A stretch of 64,000 nt of DNA, taken from positions 248,001 through 312,000 of the forward strand of contig JAEWHP010000012.1 in the NCBI GenBank assembly GCA_023387735.1. The letters are read 5' to 3'. Source of the stretch: Pseudomonadota bacterium (GTDB taxonomy: Bacteria; Pseudomonadota; Alphaproteobacteria; Rhizobiales; Xanthobacteraceae). The notes under the pieces were generated by a model. It saw nothing but the letters and a program-made list of their open reading frames with translations, had not been told where the DNA came from and searched no databases. Shown here in pieces: positions 33,362 through 40,964 of the stretch. A program made the position numbers and the translations under genes. How positions within the stretch are numbered: the first letter of the stretch is position 1; every line of letters starts with the position of its first letter.

Positions 33362-34089
33362 GCGCGCTGCTATCGGTCTCCGACGTGCACGTCTCCTACG
33401 GCAAGGTCGAAGCCGTGCGTTCGGTGTCGCTCGACGTCGCCGGCAACGAGATCGTCACCATCATCGGCGCCAACGGCGCCGGCAAGAGCACGCTGCTCAA
33501 CGCCATCATGGGCGTGCTGCCGCTGAAGGGCACGGCGATCTTCGCCGGCAGCGACATGGCCCCGCTCGATATCGAGGACCGCGTGGCTTCAGGCCTGAGC
33601 CTGGTGCCCGAGCATCGCGAACTGTTCGGCACCATGAACGTCGAGGACAACCTTCTGCTCGGCGCGTTCCGGATTCCGAAGGCCACCGCGGCGCAGTCGT
33701 TCGAGAAGGTCTACGCGCTGTTTCCGCGGCTGAAGGAGCGGCGCAAGCAGCTGGCCGGCACGCTCTCCGGCGGCGAGCAGCAGATGCTGGCGATGGGCCG
33801 CGCGTTGATGGGCGCGCCCAAATTGCTGATGCTCGACGAGCCGAGCCTCGGGCTGGCGCCGATCATCGTCGCCGACATCTTCCGCACCATCGGCGAGCTG
33901 CGCGCCGCCGGCGTCTCGGTGCTGCTGGTGGAGCAGAACGCGAAGGCTGCCCTGCAGATCGCCGACCGCGCCTATGTGATGGAACTCGGCGAATTCATCC
34001 TGTCGGGATCGGCCAGGGACATCGCCGCCAACCAGCGCGTCGCGGCGAGCTATCTCGGCTTTCAGCACGAGGGCGCGACGCAGGTTTAG
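33358..34089 (+). CDS. ABC transporter ATPase, LivF-type
   Basis: 243-residue ATPase. Walker A GANGAGKSTLLN, signature TLSGGEQQMLAMGRALM, Walker B LMLDEPSLGLAPI and LLVEQNAKAALQIADRAYVM. It overlaps the fused LivM-LivG gene by four bases and ends the plus-strand half of the importer cluster. The periplasmic partner is the convergent gene at 34212-35363. Confidence 0.92.
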   Translation: MSALLSVSDVHVSYGKVEAVRSVSLDVAGNEIVTIIGANGAGKSTLLNAIMGVLPLKGTAIFAGSDMAPLDIEDRVASGLSLVPEHRELFGTMNVEDNLLLGAFRIPKATAAQSFEKVYALFPRLKERRKQLAGTLSGGEQQMLAMGRALMGAPKLLMLDEPSLGLAPIIVADIFRTIGELRAAGVSVLLVEQNAKAALQIADRAYVMELGEFILSGSARDIAANQRVAASYLGFQHEGATQV

Positions 34090-34101
34090 TTCGCAATCTG
34101 C

Positions 34102-34196
34102 CGTAGGGTGGGCAAAGGAGCGCGAGCGACGTGCCCACCATCCATCACCGATCTCGCTGCGAGATGGTGGGCACGCTGCGCTTTGCCCACCCTACG
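34102..34196. repeat. Intergenic palindrome, cgtagggtgggcaaag family
   Basis: Perfect 16-bp outer arms cgtagggtgggcaaag / ctttgcccaccctacg, with inner gtgcccaccat / atggtgggcac arms. It lies between two convergent genes and could terminate both transcripts. Confidence 0.85.
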
Positions 34197-34211
34197 AGTC
34201 TTCGTTTGTCC

Positions 34212-35363
34212 TTACTTCGCCGGGACGTATTTGCCGTCCTTCACGGTCAGGATGATGCGCGAGCGGTCGTCGAGGCCGTAGCGGTCCTTTTCGGTGAAGT
34301 TGTAGACGCCCTGGCTTGCGGCGATGTCCTTTTCGGTCATCAGGGCCTGACGGATCGCCTCGCGGAATTCCGGCGTACCCGGCTTCGCCTTCTTCAGTGC
34401 CACCGGAATCACGCGCTTGAGCACTTCGAAGGCGTCGTAGGAGTGGCCGGCGAACTGGCTGCGGCTGTTGGCGCCGTACTTGGCTTCGTACGCCGTGTTG
34501 AGCGCAAGCCCGGGCTTCTTGGTCAGCGCGCTGTCAGGCTGCGATTCCGGCGACATCACCGGACCCGACGCCATGATCACGCCTTCCGCCGACGGGCCGG
34601 CGATGCGGATGAAGTCCATGCTGGCAGCGCCGTGGGTCTGGTAGATCAGGCCCTTGTAGCCGCGCTCGCGGAGCGTCGACTGCGGCAGTGCGGCTGCGGT
34701 CCCGGATGCGCCGACGAGGACGGCGTCGGGGTTGGCCGCGACGAGCTTAAGCACCTGGCCCGCGACCGACGTATCGGGCCGGGCGAAACGCTCGTCCGTC
34801 GCCAGGCTCAATCCCATCGGGATGGCCTGGGTCTTGAAATCGTTCATCCAGAGGTCGCCGTAGGAATCGGAGTAGCCGATATAGCCGACGGTCTTGATGC
34901 CATGCGCCTTCATGTGCTCGTACAGCACCTTGCCCATGATCGGGATTGGCTGCGGCATGGCGACCGACCACTTCGCGCGCGCCTCGTTGATCGGGAAAGG
35001 CGCCAGGCCGAAATGCGGAATCCCAGCCTCGTTCGCCACGGTGGAGACCGCGACCGTCGGCGGCGTGGTCGACGAGCCCATGATGATGTCGGCCTTGGAC
35101 TCGGTCACGAACCGCCGGGCGTTCGTGGTTGCCGTAGTCGGATCGCCGCCGTCGTCGAGCACGATGACCTTGAGCGGCACGCCGCCAAGTTCCTTCGGCA
35201 CGAAATCAAGCGCGTTGCGTTCGGGAATGCCGAGCGCCGCCGCGGGGCCGGTGGTGGTGACGGTGATGCCGATGACGATCTCGTTGGCCTGCGCGAATGC
35301 CGGAGAGCCCGGCAATGCCAGAGCCGCCACGACGGCAGCAGCAGACAGAAAAGCCTTCTTCAT
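34212..35363 (-). CDS. ABC transporter substrate-binding protein, aromatic-acid (CouP-like) type
   Basis: 383-residue type-I periplasmic binding protein. Signal peptide of about 24 residues (MKKAFLSAAAVVAALALPGS, cleavage after AFA). The mature part begins QANEIVIGITVTTTGPAAAL. It is only distantly related to the three LivJ-like paralogues at 24.3-28.4 kb. It sits on the opposite strand to its permease genes and convergent with them. In R. palustris the equivalent protein CouP binds p-coumarate, ferulate and related hydroxycinnamates; that ligand is inferred here from context. Confidence 0.87.
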   Translation of the reverse strand: MKKAFLSAAAVVAALALPGSPAFAQANEIVIGITVTTTGPAAALGIPERNALDFVPKELGGVPLKVIVLDDGGDPTTATTNARRFVTESKADIIMGSSTTPPTVAVSTVANEAGIPHFGLAPFPINEARAKWSVAMPQPIPIMGKVLYEHMKAHGIKTVGYIGYSDSYGDLWMNDFKTQAIPMGLSLATDERFARPDTSVAGQVLKLVAANPDAVLVGASGTAAALPQSTLRERGYKGLIYQTHGAASMDFIRIAGPSAEGVIMASGPVMSPESQPDSALTKKPGLALNTAYEAKYGANSRSQFAGHSYDAFEVLKRVIPVALKKAKPGTPEFREAIRQALMTEKDIAASQGVYNFTEKDRYGLDDRSRIILTVKDGKYVPAK

Positions 35364-35437
35364 TCATTCCTCCCTTGATTTATGTCTTTATCGTTTAACC
35401 AAAAGCCAGCTCAATTCAGCCCCTTCTTTAGGTCATG

Positions 35438-35499
35438 CGGGGGACTGAGTCAGCCCCGGGGGACTGAGCCAGCCCCGGGGGGACCGAGTCAGCCCCGCA
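35438..35499. repeat. Three tandem ~20-bp hairpin repeats at a gene's 3' end
   Basis: Three head-to-tail copies of a unit of the form ggggactgagtcagccccg (variants actgagcc and accgagtc). Each unit is nearly self-complementary (GGGG-CTGA / TCAG-CCCC with a bulged A). The third copy supplies the stop codon of the thioesterase gene on the minus strand; the other two extend into the untranslated 3' side. Confidence 0.75.
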
Positions 35500-35908
35500 T
35501 GAACCGCTCGACGATCTCCGGCGGCATCGGCGCCGATTTCAGCCGCTCGGGATCCTCCGGATGGCGACCGACCAGCACGCGGGTCTCCCACGCCTCGATC
35601 GCCAGCCGATCGCCCTTGAACACGTTGTGGAGCACCTCGAAGCTCGATCGCTTGAAACTCTCGATCCGGCTCTCGATCCTGATCCAGTCGCCATGGGTGG
35701 ACGGGATGTGGAATTTCGCCCGCGTGTCCACCATGGGGATGCCGACCAGCCCGTATTTGTGGACGATGTCCTGCTTCGAGAAGCCCGCGGCTTCGAACAT
35801 GATCGAGGTCGAATCGTCGAACATTGCAAAGTAGCGCGGGTAGTAAACGATGTTGGCAGGGTCGCAGTCGCCCCACTGGATCTGCACGTCACGCTTGTTG
35901 ACGAACAT
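35489..35908 (-). CDS. Acyl-CoA thioesterase, 4-hydroxybenzoyl-CoA thioesterase type
   Basis: 139-residue hotdog-fold thioesterase. The motif QWGDCDPANIVYYPRYFAMF matches the catalytic-Asp segment of Pseudomonas-type 4-hydroxybenzoyl-CoA thioesterase. ATG 35908 is preferred over an in-frame start at 35950, which adds 14 unrelated residues. It lies downstream of the SDR and CoA ligase on the same strand. In this setting it would release 4-hydroxybenzoate from its CoA ester, the substrate of PobA encoded at 44315. The exact acyl group is inferred. Confidence 0.85.
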   Translation of the reverse strand: MFVNKRDVQIQWGDCDPANIVYYPRYFAMFDDSTSIMFEAAGFSKQDIVHKYGLVGIPMVDTRAKFHIPSTHGDWIRIESRIESFKRSSFEVLHNVFKGDRLAIEAWETRVLVGRHPEDPERLKSAPMPPEIVERFMRG

Positions 35909-36010
35909 GTGCCTACTCGATTCCGATGGCGCGACAATGAAGGTAGGCACCCTCTCCCGGAGGGAGAGGTGAAGAAGCGATCGCTGACCGTTTCATATCC
36001 ATAGTGATAC

Positions 36011-36772
36011 CTATCGCGGCGCCATGCGAAGCGCGGCATCGAGCCGCACCACTTCGCCGTTCAGATAGGGGTTGTCGACCATGTGCAGCACGAGGGATGC
36101 GAACTCGTCGGCCTGGCCGAGCCGGCGCGGGAACGGGATCGAGGCGGCGAGCGAGTCCTGCGCCTCCTGCGGCAGATTGGCCAGCAGCGGCGTGAGGAAC
36201 AGGCCCGGCGCAATCGTCAGCACACGGATGCCGAACTGCGCCAGTTCGCGCGCGATCGGCAGCGTCATGGCGACGATGCCACCCTTCGAGGCCGAATAGG
36301 CTGATTGCCCGATCTGGCCGTCATAGGCCGCGATGGAGGCGGTGGAAATCACCACGCCGCGCTCGCCGGTCGGAAGCGGCTCCAGCTTCGACATCGCAGC
36401 CGTCGCCAGCCGCAGCATGTTGAAGGAGCCGATCAGATTGACCTTGATCACCTTGTCGAAATCGCCGAGCGCCATCGGACCTTCCTTGCCGATCACCCGC
36501 TTGGCAACGCCGATGCCGGCGCAGTTCACCAGCACGCGCGCCAGGCCGTGGGCCGCCGCGGCCTTGGCGATCGCGGCCTCCGCCGAGGCGGCATCGGAAA
36601 CGTCGCAGATCACGGCAACGCCGCCGATCTCGGCCGCAACGGATTCAGCCAGCTTTTCATTGAGGTCGCAGACGGCAACCTTCGCGCCCTGTGCGGCGAG
36701 TTTCCGCGCGGTTGCAGCGCCCAATCCCGATGCTCCGCCGGTGACGATGGCGGCCTGGTCTTTCAGCTGCAT
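36011..36772 (-). CDS. SDR-family 3-hydroxyacyl-CoA dehydrogenase-like protein
   Basis: 253 residues. NAD-binding TGGASGLGAATARKLAAQG followed by CDLN, where the acidic residue favours NAD; catalytic Ser in STASIAAYDGQ and YSASK as Tyr/Lys pair. The internal insert ERGVVISTASIA and the C-terminal VVRLDAALRM resemble type II 3-hydroxyacyl-CoA dehydrogenases (HSD17B10-like). It lies between the thioesterase and the CoA ligase on the same strand. It probably oxidises the 3-hydroxyacyl-CoA formed from a hydroxycinnamoyl-CoA, which would favour an oxidative side-chain cleavage route. Confidence 0.86.
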   Translation of the reverse strand: MQLKDQAAIVTGGASGLGAATARKLAAQGAKVAVCDLNEKLAESVAAEIGGVAVICDVSDAASAEAAIAKAAAAHGLARVLVNCAGIGVAKRVIGKEGPMALGDFDKVIKVNLIGSFNMLRLATAAMSKLEPLPTGERGVVISTASIAAYDGQIGQSAYSASKGGIVAMTLPIARELAQFGIRVLTIAPGLFLTPLLANLPQEAQDSLAASIPFPRRLGQADEFASLVLHMVDNPYLNGEVVRLDAALRMAPR

Positions 36773-36805
36773 GGTCTCCTCCCTGATGACTCTTTCTGGA
36801 ACGTG

Positions 36806-38695
36806 TTAAAGCGTGATCACCTGCGCCGGCGGTGTGGGTGAATAAATCTCTTCGATCAGCGCGCTGCGGTTCTCCAGCACGGCGCGCTGGTTGATCGAGC
36901 CCTTGTCGGTGACCTCGCCGCGATCGATCGACAGCGGCGTATCGAGCAGCATCGCGCGCACGATCCGCGTCGACGAACCCGTGGCGCTTTCGACCAGCTT
37001 CTCGAAGCGCTCGCGAAAGGCTGCACGGATCAGCGGGTCGGACGCCGCGGCGGCAATATCGTCCGGCGGGATCGTCGGATTGATCAGTCGGCAACCGTCG
37101 AGATCGAGCACCACCAGCGCCGATATTTCGTCGCGGTTGATGCCGGCAATGACGACGTCCCGCACCAGCGGCGCACAGGCACCGACGAAGCGCGCGCGTA
37201 GCGGGCCGACGCTGACCCAGGTGCCGCTGGCGAGCTTGAAGTCCTCGCCGAGGCGGCCGTCGAAATCGAAACCGGCGTCGAAATTGTCGGGATCGGCGGG
37301 CTTGATCGCATCGCCGAGCTTGTAGAAACCTTCCTCGTCGAACGCCTTCGCGGTCATATCTGGCTGGCGCCAATAGCCCGGCATAACGTTCGGCCCCCTG
37401 GCGCGGACTTCCAGCTTGCCATTGTTGGGCACGAGCTTTGCGTCATTCCCCGAAACCGGCAGCCCGACATGCCCGGAGCGGCTGGTGAGCGGATTGACCG
37501 ACATGAAGAACGGCGCGGTTTCGGTGGCGCCGAGGCCGGTCAGCATCGGTACGCGATAGCCGGTCTCCCGAACGGACAGTTCGTCGAGGCTGTTCCACAC
37601 GAACGGCGACAGCGCAGCGCCCGAGAAGAACATCGCATGCAGCTTCGAGAAGAACTTCTTCCGCAGGCTCTCGTCATCACGCAGATAGGGCAGCAGCGAT
37701 TCATAGCCCTTGGGCACGTTGAAATAGACGGTCGGCGAAATCTCCCGGAGATTCCGCACGGTCTCCTCGATGCCGCCCGGCATCGGCTTGCCTTCGTCGA
37801 GATACATCGAGCCGCCATTGTACAGCGTGAGCCCGATATTGTGGTTGCCGCCGAAGGTATGATTCCACGGCAGCCAGTCGACGATGACGGGCGGCTCGTC
37901 CTTGAGGAACGCCAGCGTCTCGCGCAGCATCACCTGGTTGGCGCAGATCATGCGCTGGGTATTGATGACGGCTTTGGGATTGCCGGTCGAACCCGACGTC
38001 AGCAGGAATTTCGCGATGGTGTCAGGACCGATGGCTTCGTGCATCGCATCCAGGCGCGGATGCAACGGCGTGGCCATCAGATCCGCGAGACTTGTGACAT
38101 CGCGCCCCGGCACCGTGCCATACGAAGCCGCGATCTCGATTTCCTGTGAGACGTTGGCGGCCAGCGCATCGGCGAATTTGGTGGCGTCGTCCGCAAAGAC
38201 GAGGCCGGGCGTCAGCAGCTTCATCAGGTAGGAGAGCTTGCCGTAGTCCCGCGAGATCAGCGAATAGGCCGGCGATACCGGACAGAAGGGAATGCCGGCA
38301 TAGAGCGCGCCGAATGCGACCAGCGCGTGATCGATCGAATTGCCGGAGAGGATGACGACCGGCTTCTCGGCCGAAAGACCACGGGCGAGCAGCGCGGACG
38401 CGATGTGCCGCGAAGAAACCAGCAACTCCGCGTAGGTGATCTGCCGCCAGCCCCGCGCAGCGTTCCGCTCCGCCATGAAGACGCGATCGGGCGTGGCTTG
38501 CGCCCAATGATGCAGCCGGTCGGTGAGGCGCACCGGATAGTCGCCCAACTGCGCCCTCGGCCGCAGGTAGATGGTGCCATCCTCGCGACGGTCGACGGTC
38601 ACGGCAGGCGTGCCGAAGGAAATTGGGCGCAGCGGAGAAGCGCCGGCGCGCGCGGCTTGTTCAGTCGAGGCAGACATGCCGGGCTTGGCGCTCAT
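36806..38695 (-). CDS. couB: Feruloyl/p-coumaroyl-CoA synthetase (AMP-forming)
   Basis: 629-residue acyl-adenylate ligase. P-loop LLTSGSTGNPKAVINTQRM, the segment DWLPWNHTFGGNHNIGLTLY and GLGATETAPFFMSV are characteristic of the long feruloyl-CoA synthetase branch rather than the ~560-residue fatty acyl type. It would activate p-coumarate, ferulate or similar acids with ATP and CoA. It starts one base after the couA stop, so the two are translationally coupled. The short hydrophilic N-terminus (about 30 residues) is not conserved and an internal ATG at residue 7 is an alternative start. Confidence 0.87.
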   Translation of the reverse strand: MSAKPGMSASTEQAARAGASPLRPISFGTPAVTVDRREDGTIYLRPRAQLGDYPVRLTDRLHHWAQATPDRVFMAERNAARGWRQITYAELLVSSRHIASALLARGLSAEKPVVILSGNSIDHALVAFGALYAGIPFCPVSPAYSLISRDYGKLSYLMKLLTPGLVFADDATKFADALAANVSQEIEIAASYGTVPGRDVTSLADLMATPLHPRLDAMHEAIGPDTIAKFLLTSGSTGNPKAVINTQRMICANQVMLRETLAFLKDEPPVIVDWLPWNHTFGGNHNIGLTLYNGGSMYLDEGKPMPGGIEETVRNLREISPTVYFNVPKGYESLLPYLRDDESLRKKFFSKLHAMFFSGAALSPFVWNSLDELSVRETGYRVPMLTGLGATETAPFFMSVNPLTSRSGHVGLPVSGNDAKLVPNNGKLEVRARGPNVMPGYWRQPDMTAKAFDEEGFYKLGDAIKPADPDNFDAGFDFDGRLGEDFKLASGTWVSVGPLRARFVGACAPLVRDVVIAGINRDEISALVVLDLDGCRLINPTIPPDDIAAAASDPLIRAAFRERFEKLVESATGSSTRIVRAMLLDTPLSIDRGEVTDKGSINQRAVLENRSALIEEIYSPTPPAQVITL

Positions 38696-38696
38696 G

Positions 38697-39497
38697 TCAG
38701 GTCGGCTTCACCTTTGCGGTCTTGCGATCGAGAAACGCACGAATCCGGCGCTTGGCTTCCTTGTCGCTCTGCGCCACCGTCGCCATCAGGGATTCCATCA
38801 GGAGACCGGTCTGCGGATTGGCCTCGGCGATCATCGGCAAGGCCTGCAGCACCGCAAAATTCGTCAGCGGCGCATTCGCGGCAACGCGCTCGGCCAGCTC
38901 AAGAGCCTTCGGCAGCGCGCCGCCGGCTTCGACGAGATATTGCGAGAAACCGTAAGCCGCGCCTTCGGTCGCCGAATACACCCGCCCCGTCAGCATCATG
39001 TCGGTCATCCGCGCCACGCCGATCAGACGCGGCAGCCGTACCGATCCGCCGCCACCGACGAAGATGCCGCGCTGGCCCTCGGGCAGCGCGAAATAGGCCG
39101 AAGGTTCGGCGACGCGGATATGCGCGGCGCAGGCAAGCTCGAGCCCGCCCCCGATCACCGCGCCCTTGAGCGCCGCGATCACAGGCACGCGGCTGTACTG
39201 AATGCGGTCGAACACCCGGTGCCACATCTGCGAGTGGCGCAGGCCCTCGGTGGCGTCCTGCTCGGTCAACTCAGACAGATCGAGGCCGGAGGAAAAATGA
39301 TCCCCGATGCCGTGGATAACGACCGCGCCGATGCCATCGGGCAGATTGGAGAAGCAATCCTGGATCGCGAGGATGATGCCGTCATTCAGCGCGTTGCGCT
39401 TGGCCGGACGGTTGAGGCCCACGGTCAGCACCGCGCCCGATTGCTCGATCGTGAGCAGGTCAGGTTGACCCGCTGGTGCGGAGGAGGCGTTTCCCAT
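38697..39497 (-). CDS. couA: Enoyl-CoA hydratase/lyase of hydroxycinnamate degradation
   Basis: 266-residue crotonase. The first oxyanion segment is HFSSGLDLSELTEQD, the second is ALKGAVIGGGLELACAAHIR, and ALPEGQRGIFVGGGGSVRLP carries the Glu in the general-acid position. It heads the minus-strand operon couA-couB-SDR-thioesterase. Two activities are possible: hydration only (then SDR oxidation) or hydration plus retro-aldol cleavage to 4-hydroxybenzaldehyde. No aldehyde dehydrogenase gene lies nearby. An operator-like palindrome lies 29-43 bases upstream of the start. Confidence 0.82.
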   Translation of the reverse strand: MGNASSAPAGQPDLLTIEQSGAVLTVGLNRPAKRNALNDGIILAIQDCFSNLPDGIGAVVIHGIGDHFSSGLDLSELTEQDATEGLRHSQMWHRVFDRIQYSRVPVIAALKGAVIGGGLELACAAHIRVAEPSAYFALPEGQRGIFVGGGGSVRLPRLIGVARMTDMMLTGRVYSATEGAAYGFSQYLVEAGGALPKALELAERVAANAPLTNFAVLQALPMIAEANPQTGLLMESLMATVAQSDKEAKRRIRAFLDRKTAKVKPT

Positions 39498-39525
39498 GGG
39501 TTTGCATTACTTCCTTTGCAGAATA

Positions 39526-39540
39526 GTTATATCTTATAAC
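39526..39540. promoter_or_regulatory. Candidate CouR-type operator upstream of couA
   Basis: GTTATATCTTATAAC is a 15-bp inverted repeat with one internal mismatch pair, matching the box GTTATATGATATAAC upstream of pobA. It sits 29-43 bases before the couA start, where a repressor would block RNA polymerase. Confidence 0.6.
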
Positions 39541-39600
39541 GATGTTGGGAGGAGTCAAGGCGGGGCGCCGGCTACGACAACCCCATGATGCCCACCGCTG

Positions 39601-39701
39601 TCGTCCCCCGCGAAGGCGGGGATCCAGTACGCCGCGGCTTTTCGGTTGTATCGCTACGGCCTCTGGAATACTGGATCACCCGCCTTCGCGGGTGATGACG
39701 A
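39601..39701. repeat. Intergenic palindromic element, gcgggg-atccagta family
   Basis: Arms tcgtcccccgcgaaggcggg and the complementary ccgccttcgcgggtgatgac, with inner gatccagta / tactggatc. Relatives are at 9753-9850, 14323-14420 and 45508-45611. Confidence 0.82.
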
Positions 39702-40225
39702 CCGAGTGTGCGACCGCGTTCTCGCGGCTCAATGAACCCGAGTTTTGCATCGATGCTGTCCCTCCAACGAGGGAGCAGGGAATGCCGGGTGCTTGCTGCA
39801 CCCGCGGTCTCGCGTGCAATAGTGCGCGAGGAGTGACGCACACGAGCATACAGGTACAGTCGGAACACTCCGGCATTCCCTGCGCAATGGCTTTACGGCT
39901 TATAACGTGATCTCCCCGGAGAACGGCTCTTTTGCCTCCGTCATCGCACAAGGCGCGAGCCTTTGCGCAACTTGACGCCAGCACCGCGACGTCAGGACCA
40001 CACGCCTTCGCCGTACGCTTCATGCGCGTACGTCTCGCGCATTCCACGTCCACCGCATCTCACCGCACGTTCGTGACGATCGCGAAGCGCCCTTCATTCG
40101 CGGCGAGACGCGCGGAATATGCCGCTGATTTGCCCGACGGCGCGAGGGGAATATTTTTCGGCGGAGGGATGGACAGGTTTTGAGTGATTTGCCCGTCGTG
40201 TTGTTATGTCGCAGTTTTCTGGCTT
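39702..40225. other. Long intergenic stretch without a credible gene
   Basis: Between two palindromic elements there are about 520 bases with only short, mutually overlapping frames and no conserved motif. It contains arms gggaatgccgggtgcttgct (39780-39799) and a partly complementary cactccggcattccctgc (39868-39885), and a gcgtacgcttcatgcgcgtac-like hairpin region near 40010-40033. From memory, sequence of this kind recurs in Bradyrhizobium genomes and gives rise to spurious annotated ORFs. I see no function. Confidence 0.45.
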
Positions 40226-40329
40226 GTCATTCCGGGGCGCGCCTCTTGGCGCGAACCCGGAATCCATTTTGCAACAGATTATGTGGCCCGATGGATTCCG
40301 GGCTCGCGCTTCGCGCGCCCCGGAATGAC
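40226..40329. repeat. Intergenic palindromic element, cattccggggcgc family
   Basis: Arms gtcattccggggcgcgcctc and complementary gcgcgccccggaatgacg, with inner gaacccggaatcca / tggattccgggctc. Relatives are at 13007-13112, 17526-17609 and 46159-46260. Confidence 0.83.
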
Positions 40330-40341
40330 GAAGAGAGAATT

Positions 40342-40803
40342 TCACAACACCTGGTGCACGTCGATGACGACGCGGTCGGCGTGGCGGGCGGCGGAGCCGA
40401 TGAACAGGTTTTCCATCAGCCAGCGATATCTGGGCGCGCCGGTCTCGAACTTCGGCACGGTGCGGAAGTAGATCAGCTTCGGATCGACCGGTTCGCCGCG
40501 CTTCAGCTTCTGCAGCAGTTCGACCGGACCGAAGCGCATGCCCCTGTTCTCGACATACACCACCGCGCCGTCGTCGGTCTCGAAGGCGTATTTGGCTTCG
40601 AGCTCGATCAGTTCGTTGGGGCGGATGATCTGGAAATCCGCGCCGAAGGCGCAGACCTTGCCGTTGACGCCGTCGCCCTTCACGTCACCGCCCAGGATCG
40701 GGATGATCCGGCGTACGCCGGTGCCGATCTCGCCCGCCGAAGTCACCTCGCCAATCCGCGCGGTGATGGTGAAGACGTATTTCGTCGAAAGCTGTGGGGT
40801 CAT
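40342..40803 (-). CDS. DUF3237 (UPF0311) family protein
   Basis: 153-residue soluble protein, full length for the DUF3237/UPF0311 family: GTGVRRIIPILGGDVKGDGV, FGADFQIIRPNELIELEAKY and YFRTVPKFETGAPRYRWL are the conserved blocks. The fold is a small beta-barrel and the biochemical role is unknown. Its recurrent position beside couA/couB and TRAP genes (as I recall in R. palustris) suggests a role in aromatic acid handling, for example binding a pathway intermediate. It lies on the same strand between couA and the TRAP permease but is separated from both by repeats. Confidence 0.88.
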   Translation of the reverse strand: MTPQLSTKYVFTITARIGEVTSAGEIGTGVRRIIPILGGDVKGDGVNGKVCAFGADFQIIRPNELIELEAKYAFETDDGAVVYVENRGMRFGPVELLQKLKRGEPVDPKLIYFRTVPKFETGAPRYRWLMENLFIGSAARHADRVVIDVHQVL

Positions 40804-40837
40804 CGGACACCTGTGCCCTATCGTTACTATGCTACTG

Positions 40838-40940
40838 GCCCCTCATGGTGAGGAGCGCGAAGCGCGTCTCGAACCATGTGGCACCGTCCGTGGCCTGCAT
40901 CCTTCGAGACGCCCGCTCTGCGGGCTCCTCAGGATGAGGA
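40838..40940. repeat. Intergenic palindromic element, catggtgaggagcgc family
   Basis: Complementary blocks cctcatggtgaggagcgc... and ...gggctcctcaggatgagg, with inner gcgtctcgaaccatg / catccttcgagacgc. It lies downstream of the TRAP permease gene. Confidence 0.75.
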
Positions 40941-40964
40941 ATTGAGACCTATGGCTCAGCGACA

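Noticed and set aside
35438..35499. Short tandem repeats as a CRISPR remnant
   Set aside because: The units are adjacent without spacers and there are no cas genes; they are hairpin duplications at a gene end.
39706..40183. Small ORFs in the couA-DUF3237 gap
   Set aside because: They overlap in several frames, lack ribosome sites and coincide with dispersed repeat sequence.
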